From an uncultured Carboxylicivirga sp. (lineage in GTDB: Bacteria; Bacteroidota; Bacteroidia; Bacteroidales; Marinilabiliaceae), in assembly GCA_947503525.1 (NCBI GenBank), contig CANNEA010000002.1, positions 1,178,001 through 1,242,000 of the forward strand: DNA of 64,000 nt, given 5' to 3'. Within the stretch, counting starts at the first letter, position 1; the number at the start of each line of letters is the position of its first letter. Below the pieces are notes generated by a model, which saw nothing but the letters and a program-made list of their open reading frames with translations, did no database searches and had not been told where the DNA came from. The position numbers and the translations under genes are program-made. Positions 18,138-26,870 of the stretch are shown here, in pieces.

Positions 18138-18559
18138 TTTTATAAATTTTGGATTTTGTAACTGATAGTGACTAAAATAGATGATTTGGATTAAAAAAAA
18201 GACAAAATCTTAGTGTATACGATTCCTGACATATCTAGATAAATCGAACAAATGCTATACGTCTGAATTGTAGAGATTGCCGTTTTTTAGTCTAAATTGG
18301 GCGAAGTCAATAAATGTGAATAAAATTCACATCATATTTACATTGATATGATAACTGGGGAAAGAGTGAAGTGCTTCTGATTCAGAATATATGACATAAT
18401 TATTCTAATATCCGACCATCTAACGCTTATATGGCTATGATTTAGGCGGCCATTTTTGACTCATCAAAAATCAAAAAATGATATTTGAATATAACAAAGC
18501 TCGTCAGGGCAGATGAATTGTACTTGTTTAAATCAAGCAAAGAAATAGTTAAGAAAGAC
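18138..18559. promoter_or_regulatory. Intergenic region with a CRP-like palindrome upstream of the symporter operon
   Basis: These 422 bases hold no gene or tRNA. Upstream of the minus-strand symporter genes lies a perfect palindrome, ATGTGAAT-AAA-ATTCACAT, at 18314-18332. It contains TGTGA-N7-TCACA and resembles a CRP/FNR-family operator with one extra spacer base. A second palindrome, TTCTGA-T-TCAGAA, lies at 18375-18387. ATTTTTGA-CTCA-TCAAAAAT at 18452-18471 can form a hairpin downstream of pssA and may help end its transcript. No full TAnnTTTG promoter was found for the symporter. Confidence 0.4.
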
Positions 18560-19288
18560 TTATTTTAATCCAAACATCCACTTCCCAACTGATATTAATA
18601 TGTAGTAAAGTATGATTGCTGCAATACCTCCAACTCCCAGAACAGCAATAAAAGCAATCGCCAAGACTAAAAGAACAAAGCGTTCCTTATTCTCCGACCA
18701 TTTAAGGTTTTTAAATTTAAGAGAAAACATTGGGACTTCGCTAATCAGTAATATGCTGAAGAAAATCAAAATGATTAAAATGATTGCCGGAGATAGCCAA
18801 TTAAACCAATCTGGATTTTTTAGAAATAAATAGGCAAATGAAGCAGTGAATATACCCGTAGCAGTTGTGGTTAGTCCCAGGAAGTTTTCGCTTTGTCGGG
18901 TATCAACATTAAATTTGGCTAAACGTAATGCGGCAAAAGCAACAAGGATAAATGGACTAAGTATCCATATTTGCTGAGATAATTCTAATCCGATAAATGA
19001 AATTGACACATCTCCAAGCAGCTTTATTTTAATGATAGTCGACCATATGGCGGCAGGAGCCATTCCAAAACTTATCAGATCAGCCAAAGAATCAAGCTCT
19101 TTACCCATATCACTATAAGCTTTTAAAGCTCTGGCAGCAAAACCATCGCCAAAATCAAAAAGTGCACCAACAAAGATTAACCAAATAGCTATTTCAATCT
19201 GTCCATTTAAAGCAAAGAATGTAGCAAGAGTCCCACAAAGTACGTTCAGGCTGGTTAAAAAATTCGGAATATGTTTAGTAATGCTCAT
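18560..19288 (-). CDS. pssA: CDP-diacylglycerol--serine O-phosphatidyltransferase
   Basis: This enzyme makes phosphatidylserine, the precursor of phosphatidylethanolamine, in the inner membrane. The 242 aa protein has the complete CDP-alcohol phosphotransferase motif DG-x2-AR-x8-G-x3-D-x3-D, starting at DGFAAR near residue 48 and ending in DSLAD. About seven membrane helices are present. The N-terminal ITKHIPNFLTSLNVLCG segment is typical of the Bacillus-type PssA. No psd gene is next to it in this window. It diverges from the his leader region. Confidence 0.92.
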   Translation of the reverse strand: MSITKHIPNFLTSLNVLCGTLATFFALNGQIEIAIWLIFVGALFDFGDGFAARALKAYSDMGKELDSLADLISFGMAPAAIWSTIIKIKLLGDVSISFIGLELSQQIWILSPFILVAFAALRLAKFNVDTRQSENFLGLTTTATGIFTASFAYLFLKNPDWFNWLSPAIILIILIFFSILLISEVPMFSLKFKNLKWSENKERFVLLVLAIAFIAVLGVGGIAAIILYYILISVGKWMFGLK

Positions 19289-19387
19289 TGTATCAAAGTT
19301 TGCCCGAAATTATCATAAACTATCCGAGATTCAAAATGGTATGAATAAACCGGAATGTATGAATTTAATGTAAAATATTCCAAATAG

Positions 19388-19418
19388 TTTGGATTTGTAA
19401 ATATTACCCATACATTTG
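19388..19418 (+). promoter_or_regulatory. Promoter of the hisGDC-esterase-hisB operon
   Basis: TTTG at 19388-19391, a 19-base spacer and TACATTTG at 19411-19418 match the Bacteroidota housekeeping consensus TTTG-N19-TAnnTTTG exactly. Transcription would start near 19425, about 15 bases before the leader peptide ATG. Confidence 0.75.
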
Positions 19419-19439
19419 TATCAAATTATTAAAAAAGAC

Positions 19440-19490
19440 ATGACAAATTGTATTCATCATCATCATCATTTTATCCTCCGACTCTGGTAG
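19440..19490 (+). CDS. hisL: His operon leader peptide
   Basis: This 16-codon ORF encodes MTNCIHHHHHFILRLW, with five consecutive CAT codons at 19455-19469 and a TAG stop at 19488-19490. It lies between a perfect promoter and an intrinsic terminator that precedes hisG. This is the layout of classical transcription attenuation: shortage of charged histidinyl-tRNA stalls the ribosome on the His codons and prevents termination. Histidine leader peptides are known from enterobacteria and other phyla. Here the evidence is directly in the sequence. Confidence 0.92.
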   Translation: MTNCIHHHHHFILRLW

Positions 19491-19529
19491 GCGTGATTGA
19501 TGTATGTATACTTTAAACAATATTAATCA

Positions 19530-19561
19530 AAAAGGCTTGCCAACATGGCAAGCCTTTTTTT
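19530..19561 (+). terminator. Attenuator terminator of the his operon
   Basis: AAAGGCTTGCCA (19531-19542) pairs perfectly with TGGCAAGCCTTT (19546-19557) around the triloop ACA and runs into seven T (19555-19561), 27 bases before hisG. GGTAGGC at 19486-19492, covering the leader stop codon, can pair with GCTTGCC at 19535-19541 (two G-U pairs) as an antiterminator. A ribosome stalled on the His codons would leave that segment free, while one at the stop codon would mask it. Confidence 0.88.
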
Positions 19562-19587
19562 ATGTCGTAAACTTTAACATAACCATA

Positions 19588-20448
19588 ATGGAAACTAAAA
19601 TTCGAATTGCATTACAGAAAAAGGGGCGTCTTAATGACGACTCAATGAAATTACTTAAGGAAGCAGGAATAAAATTTAATGTGGGTAGTGGCAAGCTTGT
19701 TGCCTCTTCACCGAACTTCCCTATTGAGGTGCTATTCCTGAGAGATGACGATATACCACAAACTGTTGCTGATAATGTTGCAGATATAGGCATTGTAGGT
19801 GAAAATGAAATGTTAGAAAAGGGCTTTAATTTGACTATTGCCAAGCGCCTTGGTTTTAGCAAATGTCGCCTTTCCCTGGCTATTCCAAAAGCCGATGAAT
19901 ATAAGGGGCTTGAATATTTTGATGGTAAAAAAGTGGCAACCTCATATCCGGTAATTTTGGAGAAATACCTGAAGGATAAAAATATAGATGCTGAGATTCA
20001 CGAAATTGCGGGATCAGTAGAAATAGCCCCGGGGATTGGTTTAGCGGATGGTATTTGCGATATTGTAAGTTCGGGAAGTACATTGGTTGCCAATCGTCTT
20101 AAGGAAGTAGATGTGGTAATGCAATCTGAAGCACTTCTTGTTTCAGCTCCAGGTATTAGTACAGAAAAACAGCAGTTACTCGATGAAATTATTTTCCGGA
20201 TTAACTCGGTAATGGCCGCCAATTCGAACAAGTATATTTTAATGAATGTTCCTAATGACAATGTAGATGCCATTGTAGATGTTTTACCGGGGATGAAGAG
20301 TCCAACTGTTTTGCCACTGGCAGATCAGGGATGGAGTTCGGTACATTCAGTTATTCAGGAAAAGAAGTTTTGGGAAATTATTGGACAGCTGAAGAGCCTG
20401 GGAGCAGAGGGAATTTTGGTTATTCCTATTGAAAAAATGATTTTATAA
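19588..20448 (+). CDS. hisG: ATP phosphoribosyltransferase, long form
   Basis: HisG catalyses the committed step of histidine synthesis, joining ATP and PRPP. The start at 19588 gives METKIRIALQKKGRLNDDS, the normal N-terminus, at 286 aa. A start at 19504 would place the attenuator hairpin inside the gene and is rejected. The PRPP-binding segment is SSGSTLVANRLK near residue 155-170. The length and the C-terminal ACT-like domain (about 210-286, ILMNVPNDNVDAIVDVLPG) mark the long, histidine-feedback-inhibited form that needs no HisZ. hisD follows after 17 bases. Confidence 0.97.
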   Translation: METKIRIALQKKGRLNDDSMKLLKEAGIKFNVGSGKLVASSPNFPIEVLFLRDDDIPQTVADNVADIGIVGENEMLEKGFNLTIAKRLGFSKCRLSLAIPKADEYKGLEYFDGKKVATSYPVILEKYLKDKNIDAEIHEIAGSVEIAPGIGLADGICDIVSSGSTLVANRLKEVDVVMQSEALLVSAPGISTEKQQLLDEIIFRINSVMAANSNKYILMNVPNDNVDAIVDVLPGMKSPTVLPLADQGWSSVHSVIQEKKFWEIIGQLKSLGAEGILVIPIEKMIL

Positions 20449-20465
20449 GTAATACCATTGGACAC

Positions 20466-21752
20466 ATGCAGAAACTATTAAATCCTCCTAAAGAATCCTG
20501 GCCTTCTATACTTGAAAGACCTGATAATGGACTTGAAGATTTGTTCGATACGGCTAAAGAAGTTCTTGAAGATGTAAAACGCAATAATGACGCAGCTTTA
20601 AGAAAGTATACGCGTATGTTCGATGGTGTTGACCTCGAAGAATTTGAAGTTTCACAATCTGAAATTGATGAGGCTTGTGTAAGCATCAATAGCGATTTAA
20701 AAGAAGCTATCCTAACTGCCAAGCAAAACATTGAAGTTTTTCATCAAGCGCAACGAATAGAGCCTAAGGTTATTGAAACAATGCCCGGGGTTAAATGCTG
20801 GCAACGCAGTGTGGCTATTGATAAGGTCGGGCTGTATATTCCGGGAGGAACTGCACCCTTGTTTTCTACTGTATTGATGTTGGCCATTCCGGCTAAAATA
20901 GCAGGGTGTAAAGAAGTTGTACTTTGTACCCCTGCCGGAAAAGACGGAAAAATAAATGCTGCCATACTTTATGCTGCAAATTTGGTTGGAGTAAGAAAGA
21001 TTTTCAAGCTGGGAGGTATTCAGGCTATTGGAGCCATGGCCTATGGCACAGAAACAGTGCCTTCAGTTTCAAAAATTTTTGGTCCTGGAAATCGCTTTGT
21101 GACAGCGGCTAAGCAATTGGTAAGTATTAAAGATGTAGCTATTGATATGCCGGCCGGTCCGTCAGAAGTAATGGTAATGGCTGATGAGATTGCCGAGCCA
21201 TCATTTATAGCTGCTGACCTTTTGTCTCAGGCAGAGCATGGATCCGATAGTCAGGTTATTTTACTTACAAATACTGTAGCTTTAATCGAAAAAGTGGAAG
21301 AAGAATTGGCCTTACAACTTGCTCAACTGCCAAGGCAAGAAGTGGCTACAAAAGCACTTGAGAATAGCAAGCTAATTGTTTTGGATTCTCTTGATGCCAT
21401 GTTGGAATTGTGCAATGAATATGCCCCAGAGCATTTGATTATTTCCATGCGCGATGACGAAGAGATTGGGGCGCAAGTCAGTAATGCCGGATCAGTGTTT
21501 CTTGGGAATTATTCCCCTGAAAGTGCAGGCGATTATGCATCAGGAACAAATCATACTTTACCAACACATGGTTATGCCAAGGCTTATAGTGGGGTGAGTA
21601 CGGATAGTTTTATGAAGAAAATTACTTATCAGAAAATCTCTAAAGAAGGAATCATAAAGTTAGGCCCTGCAATAGAGATCATGGCGGAAGCTGAACAATT
21701 GGATGCCCATAAGAATGCTGTTTCAATCCGGCTTAAAACAATTAACAAATAA
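20466..21752 (+). CDS. hisD: Histidinol dehydrogenase
   Basis: HisD oxidises histidinol to histidine with two NAD+ in the last two steps of the pathway. The 428 aa protein is of normal length and has GLYIPGGTAPLFSTVLM for nucleotide binding, FGPGNRFVTAAKQLV, the zinc-site segment SQAEHGSDSQ, and the catalytic Glu-His region YAPEHLII near residue 320. The NHTLPTHGYAKAYSGVS segment near the C-terminus carries another conserved His. It is the second gene of the attenuated operon, 17 bases after hisG. Confidence 0.98.
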   Translation: MQKLLNPPKESWPSILERPDNGLEDLFDTAKEVLEDVKRNNDAALRKYTRMFDGVDLEEFEVSQSEIDEACVSINSDLKEAILTAKQNIEVFHQAQRIEPKVIETMPGVKCWQRSVAIDKVGLYIPGGTAPLFSTVLMLAIPAKIAGCKEVVLCTPAGKDGKINAAILYAANLVGVRKIFKLGGIQAIGAMAYGTETVPSVSKIFGPGNRFVTAAKQLVSIKDVAIDMPAGPSEVMVMADEIAEPSFIAADLLSQAEHGSDSQVILLTNTVALIEKVEEELALQLAQLPRQEVATKALENSKLIVLDSLDAMLELCNEYAPEHLIISMRDDEEIGAQVSNAGSVFLGNYSPESAGDYASGTNHTLPTHGYAKAYSGVSTDSFMKKITYQKISKEGIIKLGPAIEIMAEAEQLDAHKNAVSIRLKTINK

Positions 21753-21824
21753 ATGTAAGCAAGTCTCATAGTATTAGTAGAATGCGATAGCAATAATCTT
21801 GATACTCAAATCTTGACAATTGAT

Positions 21825-22865
21825 ATGAAAACCATTGACCAACTCCTACGACCAAATATTAAAGGTTTGAAACCCTATTCATCGGCGCGTGATGAATTTA
21901 CCGGAGACGCTTCGGTGTTTCTAGATGCCAATGAAAATCCTTTTAATCAACCTTATAATCGCTATCCCGACCCTTATCAACGAAAGGTAAAAAACAAGAT
22001 ATCCGAATTAAAAGGGATTGAAGCGGAGCGAATATTTCTGGGTAATGGAAGTGATGAGCCTATTGATCTATTGTTTAGGGCTTTTTGTGAACCGGGAGTT
22101 GATAATGTGGTGAGTATTGATCCAAGCTATGGAATGTATCAGGTTGCGGCAGATATTAATAATGTTGAAGTCCGTAAAGTATTATTGACAGATAATTTTG
22201 AACTGGATGTTGAGGCATTGTTTGCGACTTCGGATGATAACTCGAAACTGTTATTTATTTGCTCTCCTAATAATCCTACCGGGAATTGTTTTGCAGAGAA
22301 GGATATCGTTAGCCTGATACAAGGATTTGATGGTATAGTGGTTTTGGATGAAGCTTATATTGATTTCGCACCTGAAAAAAGTTTGCTCAAGCGTATTGAT
22401 GAGTTTCCAAATTTGGTTATTCTGCAAACATTCTCCAAGGCATGGGGAATGGCCGGTATTCGCTTAGGAATGGCCTTTGCGTCGGCTGAGATAACAAGTA
22501 TTCTTAGTAATATTAAATACCCTTATAATATTAATATTTTAACCCAGGAAAAGGCTCTTGAACTTTTGGATAATGAGAAAGACAAGTTGTACTGGGTTGA
22601 GCGATTATTAGCAGAACGACAAGTTTTGGCAGATGCTCTTGAAAAGATGTCTTTTGTTCAAAAGGTTTATCCCTCTGATGCCAACTATTTATTGATTAGA
22701 GTGAACGATGCCAAAGCGATTTATCAGTTTTTAGTAGATAAAAAAATAATCGTTCGCGATCGTTCTTCAGTTTCTTTATGCACCGGATGTTTACGAATTA
22801 CAATAGGCCAACCTGCTGAAAACAGTTTGTTATTGGAAGCACTATCTTTATATGCACAAAAATAA
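21825..22865 (+). CDS. hisC: Histidinol-phosphate aminotransferase
   Basis: HisC is a PLP enzyme that converts imidazole acetol phosphate and glutamate to histidinol phosphate. The ATG at 21825 gives MKTIDQLLRPNIKGLKPYSS, and an upstream TTG at 21813 is less likely. Landmarks of fold-type I aminotransferases are LDANENPFN, SPNNPTGN, VLDEAYIDF and the PLP lysine in FSKAWGMAGIRLG near residue 205. It is 346 aa. The stop lies six bases before the ATG of an exported esterase gene that interrupts the usual hisC-hisB order. Confidence 0.97.
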   Translation: MKTIDQLLRPNIKGLKPYSSARDEFTGDASVFLDANENPFNQPYNRYPDPYQRKVKNKISELKGIEAERIFLGNGSDEPIDLLFRAFCEPGVDNVVSIDPSYGMYQVAADINNVEVRKVLLTDNFELDVEALFATSDDNSKLLFICSPNNPTGNCFAEKDIVSLIQGFDGIVVLDEAYIDFAPEKSLLKRIDEFPNLVILQTFSKAWGMAGIRLGMAFASAEITSILSNIKYPYNINILTQEKALELLDNEKDKLYWVERLLAERQVLADALEKMSFVQKVYPSDANYLLIRVNDAKAIYQFLVDKKIIVRDRSSVSLCTGCLRITIGQPAENSLLLEALSLYAQK

Positions 22866-22871
22866 TTGTTT

Positions 22872-23777
22872 ATGAATAAGTGTATAATAATTGTGTTAAT
22901 GACATTGTCTTTTTTATCTATTGCCACAGCTCAAATTAAAATTCCTTTATGGGAAGGCACAGTTCCAGGGAATAAGGATACAAATATCGAGGAGCTGGAT
23001 AAAGTTTCGAATTGGGGTTCGCGTGTTATTAGTAAAATAAGCATTCCTGAGCTAAGTTTCTATAAGAGTAATAAAAAGGGTGATTTACCGGCCATAATTA
23101 TTTGTCCTGGAGGAGGCTATGGGGTAGAAGCCTTTGATCATGAAGGAATACAAGTTGCTCAATGGTTAAATTCAATTGGTGCACATGCTTTTGTTTTAAA
23201 GTATCGTTTGCCTGATGAAGAAATCTGTTTGGATCCAACATTTGCTTCACTTACAGATGCTTTAGAAGCCATAAAAATCGTAAAAGCCAATGCTGAAAAT
23301 TATGATATTTGTGACGATAAAGTTGGAATAATGGGCTTTTCGGCTGGAGGGCATTTGGCTGCGTCAGCATCTACACTTTATCATATTGATAGATTTAAAA
23401 AATCGAATAACAAAGCGGATTTTTCAGTTTTGATTTATCCGGTGATTTCCATGCAGGATTCTATAACGCATAAAGGTTCCAAAAAAAACTTACTGGGATC
23501 AACGCCTGATCCTGAATTGGTTCGTTTGTTTTCGACAGAACTGCAGGTAACAGAACAAACACCTCCAGCATTTATTTTGCATGCAGCAGATGATAAAGCT
23601 GTGCAAAAGAAAAATTCAGAAGTTTATGCTGATGCATTAAGCGAAAATGGTGTTGAGTACGAGCTGACAATATTAGAGAATGGAGGCCATGGTTTTGGAT
23701 TTAATGCAGGTAAAGAAACGAATAGGTGGACTACTCTGCTGGAAGAGTGGCTAATATCAATGAAAATTATTGAATAG
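22872..23777 (+). CDS. Exported alpha/beta hydrolase (acetyl-esterase-like) inside the his operon
   Basis: This 301 aa protein starts with a signal peptide ending at about residue 20 ([20 protein letters not shown]). The PLWEGTVPG segment after it and [14 protein letters not shown] (oxyanion region) are typical of the acetylxylan-esterase-like alpha/beta hydrolases of Bacteroidota. The nucleophile Ser is in [11 protein letters not shown] near residue 155, with the acid in HAADDKAV and the base in NGGHGFGF. It should act on ester groups in the periplasm. It lies 6 bases after hisC and 2 bases before hisB, so it is co-transcribed, yet it has no known role in histidine synthesis. Confidence 0.85.
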   Translation: MNKCIIIVLMTLSFLSIATAQIKIPLWEGTVPGNKDTNIEELDKVSNWGSRVISKISIPELSFYKSNKKGDLPAIIICPGGGYGVEAFDHEGIQVAQWLNSIGAHAFVLKYRLPDEEICLDPTFASLTDALEAIKIVKANAENYDICDDKVGIMGFSAGGHLAASASTLYHIDRFKKSNNKADFSVLIYPVISMQDSITHKGSKKNLLGSTPDPELVRLFSTELQVTEQTPPAFILHAADDKAVQKKNSEVYADALSENGVEYELTILENGGHGFGFNAGKETNRWTTLLEEWLISMKIIE

Positions 23778-23779
23778 AA

Positions 23780-24907
23780 ATGAAGAAATTATTATTTATA
23801 GATAGGGATGGAACTTTAATTGTAGAGCCTCCCAACGATTATCAGGTTGATAGCCTGGAGAAATTGGAGTACTATCCCGGTGTTTTTCAAAACCTGTCAA
23901 AGGTAGCTGCCTTATTAGATTATGAGTTGGTTATGGTGACTAATCAAGATGGTCTTGGAACCAATTCATTCCCTGAAGATACTTTTTGGCCTGCCCAGAA
24001 TAAAATGATGTTTGCCTTAGAGAAGGAAGGAATTAAGTTTGATGAGGTGTTGATTGATAAATCAATGCCTGAAGATAATGCATCAACCCGAAAACCACGA
24101 ACAGGAATGTTGGATAATTACCTAACGGGCGATTATGATTTGGCCAATTCCTTCGTGATAGGTGATAGAATAACTGATGTGGAATTAGCCCAAAACCTAG
24201 GAGCAAAAGCCATTTTCTTAAAAGATAGAGAAGAAGCTAAGACCCAGCTGGAGGAGGCAGGTTTGACTAAAACCTCTGCTTTAATCACCACTGAGTGGAG
24301 TGATATTGTGACCTTCCTTTTTAAAACAGATCGCAGTGCAGCTATTGAACGTACAACTGCTGAAACGAGCATTAAAGTGGCCATTGATCTGGATGGTTCC
24401 GGAAAATGTAATATTAAAACAGGCTTGCATTTCTTCGATCATATGTTGGAGCAAATTGGTCGTCATTCAGGATGTGATTTAGACATTGAAGTCAAAGGCG
24501 ATTTACATGTTGATGAACACCATACCATAGAAGATACCGCAATTGTTTTGGGTGAAGCCATCAAAAAAGCATTGGGTGATAAGCGAGGTATAGAGCGTTA
24601 TGGCTTTTGTTTGCCAATGGATGATTGTCTGGCGCAAGTTGCCATTGATTTTGGAGGCCGTGCATGGATTGAATGGGAGGCTGAATTTAAACGTGAGAAA
24701 GTGGGAGATATGCCTACTGAAATGTTTTACCATTTCTTTAAAAGTTTTTCTGATGCAGCGGCTTGTAATCTGAATATAAAAGCTGAAGGCAATAATGAGC
24801 ATCATAAAATTGAAGGTATATTCAAAGCTCTGGCAAGGGCAATAAGGGCTGCAATTCGAAAAGATCCATATAATAATCAATTGCCTAGTACGAAGGAAAT
24901 GTTGTAG
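23780..24907 (+). CDS. hisB: Bifunctional histidinol-phosphatase / imidazoleglycerol-phosphate dehydratase
   Basis: The N-terminal HAD phosphatase domain (residues 1 to about 165) starts with [13 protein letters not shown], with the nucleophile Asp8 and Asp10 of DxD, and ends with the [10 protein letters not shown] acid motif. The C-terminal dehydratase domain (about 190-375) has the manganese-binding motifs [25 protein letters not shown] and [13 protein letters not shown]. The enzyme catalyses steps 6 and 8 of the pathway. It is the last gene of the attenuated operon and is followed by a strong terminator. hisH and hisA are not in this window. Confidence 0.97.
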   Translation: MKKLLFIDRDGTLIVEPPNDYQVDSLEKLEYYPGVFQNLSKVAALLDYELVMVTNQDGLGTNSFPEDTFWPAQNKMMFALEKEGIKFDEVLIDKSMPEDNASTRKPRTGMLDNYLTGDYDLANSFVIGDRITDVELAQNLGAKAIFLKDREEAKTQLEEAGLTKTSALITTEWSDIVTFLFKTDRSAAIERTTAETSIKVAIDLDGSGKCNIKTGLHFFDHMLEQIGRHSGCDLDIEVKGDLHVDEHHTIEDTAIVLGEAIKKALGDKRGIERYGFCLPMDDCLAQVAIDFGGRAWIEWEAEFKREKVGDMPTEMFYHFFKSFSDAAACNLNIKAEGNNEHHKIEGIFKALARAIRAAIRKDPYNNQLPSTKEML

Positions 24908-24933
24908 AAATTTCTGATAACCCTAAGATATTT

Positions 24934-24969
24934 AAGAAGGAAACTAATAATGGTTTCCTTCTTTTTTTT
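24934..24969 (+). terminator. Terminator of the hisGDC-esterase-hisB operon
   Basis: AAGAAGGAAAC (24934-24944) pairs with GTTTCCTTCTT (24953-24963) across an 8-base loop and is followed by a run of eight T, 26 bases after the hisB stop. Confidence 0.92.
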
Positions 24970-25006
24970 GCTGTTTTCCATGATACACGAATACCTAGCA
25001 TTAGGT

Positions 25007-25038
25007 ATTGAGAACTCTGATTTGCCTTTATAAATTTG
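25007..25038 (+). promoter_or_regulatory. Promoter of the first FISUMP gene
   Basis: ATTG at 25007-25010, a 20-base spacer and TAAATTTG at 25031-25038 fit the Bacteroidota promoter consensus. Transcription would start about 20 bases before the ATG at 25064. Confidence 0.6.
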
Positions 25039-25063
25039 TTTATAATCCTATAAAACAGATATT

Positions 25064-26338
25064 ATGAAACAGTTATTACTCGTATTAATAGTGGTTTTTA
25101 GTTGCACTTTATTGTGCTCTCAAACCTATGAAATAACATTTTCAGCTCAGGGCGATGCCACTACTGTAGATGAAGTAATTGCCACTAATCTAAGTACTGA
25201 CGAATCTGTAACTATACCTGGAGATGGAACACTCACGCTTCAGGCAACAGCAACGTCTATTGATAGAGTGGAGAGTATGGAAAACTTTGAGTTGTTTACA
25301 AATTTGAGCGAAGGTTATTCTGAAATTCATTTGTTTAGTACAACTGATCAGGAGGTAAGTATTCAAATTATCGGACTTGATGGAAGAATATTAACATCGC
25401 ATAAACAAAGGATTCCATATGGGAGTCATAGTTTCAGATTGACTGGTGAATCCAAAGGAATATATCTGGCAAGAGTATTAATGAAAGATGGTGCGAGAGG
25501 TTTAAAATTTATACAGAGTAAGATAGGTGATAACAGAATTAGTTATGCTGGTAATGTTGAGAATCATGAAATGCTAAAAGCATCACATGCCGCTTATACT
25601 CTAAGTTATTCTCCTGATGATCATATTTCATATGCCATTTCAAGTGGCGATTTTGTTACAATGATTGTGGAATGTCCTGCTGGTGATAAAACTATAATAG
25701 CAGACATGCATGAATGCATTGATGGGGATGGTAATCACTATCCGGTAGTAAAGATTGGTACTCAAACATGGATGGCCAAGAATATTAATACGTCTAAATA
25801 CATGGATGGAACAGAAATACCTTACATAGCGACAACAGCAGAGTGGGGTGCTCTTCCTGATCATAATTCAGGAAAAGGTTATGGTTATTTTCTGGTGGAA
25901 GAAGGGGACCTATATGGTGCTATATATACTTATGGGGCAGCAGTTAATGGAATACCATTATCCGGAACACCTATACAAGGTGTATGCCCCAATGGTTGGC
26001 ACATACCTAGCGATGCCGAGTGGAAAACATTATCGAATCATTTAGGAGGTACCGCTTATGCTTCAAATAAATTAAAATCAACTAGATCAGACTTATGGAA
26101 ATATTCACCCAATGGGATAAGTAATAATTCAAGTGGTTTCAATGCACTTCCTAGTGGCTATCGTACCGCATATAATGGGGCTGCTAACCTCGGGGGCTAT
26201 TATGCTAGATGGTGGAGTAGTAATCAATACAGTAGCTCTTGGGCCTATTATTGCGAGCTGACTTATGCCAACTCTGGTGTATATCTTAGCTACTGGGAAA
26301 AGAGTGTGGGTATTTGTGTACGTTGTTTAAAAGATTAA
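25064..26338 (+). CDS. Exported FISUMP-domain protein, copy 1
   Basis: This 424 aa protein has a signal peptide (MKQLLLVLIVVFSCTLLCSQ). It then has a region at about 80-155 that resembles a T9SS sorting-type beta-sandwich (VSIQIIGLDGRIL and GIYLARVLMKDG), and finally a Fibrobacter succinogenes major paralogous (FISUMP) domain at about 220-424. The FISUMP hallmarks are YPVVKIGTQTWMAKNINT, GVCPNGWHIPSDAEW, GFNALPSGYR and the closing GICVRCLKD. FISUMP proteins are surface or secreted proteins of unknown function. A sorting-like module in the middle rather than at the C-terminus is unusual. The next gene is a close paralogue. Confidence 0.82.
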   Translation: MKQLLLVLIVVFSCTLLCSQTYEITFSAQGDATTVDEVIATNLSTDESVTIPGDGTLTLQATATSIDRVESMENFELFTNLSEGYSEIHLFSTTDQEVSIQIIGLDGRILTSHKQRIPYGSHSFRLTGESKGIYLARVLMKDGARGLKFIQSKIGDNRISYAGNVENHEMLKASHAAYTLSYSPDDHISYAISSGDFVTMIVECPAGDKTIIADMHECIDGDGNHYPVVKIGTQTWMAKNINTSKYMDGTEIPYIATTAEWGALPDHNSGKGYGYFLVEEGDLYGAIYTYGAAVNGIPLSGTPIQGVCPNGWHIPSDAEWKTLSNHLGGTAYASNKLKSTRSDLWKYSPNGISNNSSGFNALPSGYRTAYNGAANLGGYYARWWSSNQYSSSWAYYCELTYANSGVYLSYWEKSVGICVRCLKD

Positions 26339-26870
26339 TTCTTGAGTCTATAAAGAGTGTCTAAATAGTTGTATCAATATAAAACTGATATTATGAAACA
26401 GTTATTACTCACATTAATAGTGGTTTGTAGTTGTACTTTATTGTGCTCGCAAACCTATGAAATAACATTTGCAGCTCAGGGCGATGCCACCTCTGTAGAT
26501 GAAGTAATTGCCACTAATCTAAGCACAGATGAATCAGTTACTTTGCCAGGAGATGAAACACTCACGCTTCAGTCAACAGCAACGTTTATAGATGGATTGG
26601 AAAATATGGAAAATTTTGAATTGTTTACAAATTTGAACGAGGGTTATTCCGAAGTTCATTTGTTTAGTACAACTGATCAGGAGGTAAGCATTCAAATTAT
26701 CGGACTTGATGGAAGAATATTGTCATCGCATAAACAAAGGATTCCATATGGAATTCATAGTTTCAGGTTAACAGGGGAATCCAATGGGGTATACCTGGCA
26801 AGAGTATTAATGAAAGATGGTGCCAGGGGCTTAAAATTTATACAGAGTAGGAGAGGTGATAACAGTGTTA
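25064..26870 (+). repeat. Tandem duplication covering the 5' halves of the two FISUMP genes
   Basis: The first about 470 bases of the gene at 25064 reappear at an offset of 1329 bases in the gene at 26393, in register without indels at the points checked. Only scattered substitutions are seen over long stretches, and similarity also reaches about 10 bases upstream of the ATG. Beyond about 25530 and 26860 the copies diverge. This suggests a fairly recent duplication followed by change, or exchange, of the C-terminal domain. Confidence 0.8.

Noticed and set aside
18138-18559. Possible tRNA or other RNA gene in the long gap upstream of the symporter
   Set aside because: No cloverleaf, CCA end or conserved T-loop sequence could be found; only short palindromes are present.
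19455-19469. CAT repeat as a simple microsatellite
   Set aside because: It is in frame in a short ORF between a perfect promoter and a terminator ahead of hisG, which explains it as histidine codons.
19504-19587. Longer hisG reading frame starting at 19504
   Set aside because: It would translate through the attenuator terminator; the ATG at 19588 gives the normal HisG N-terminus.
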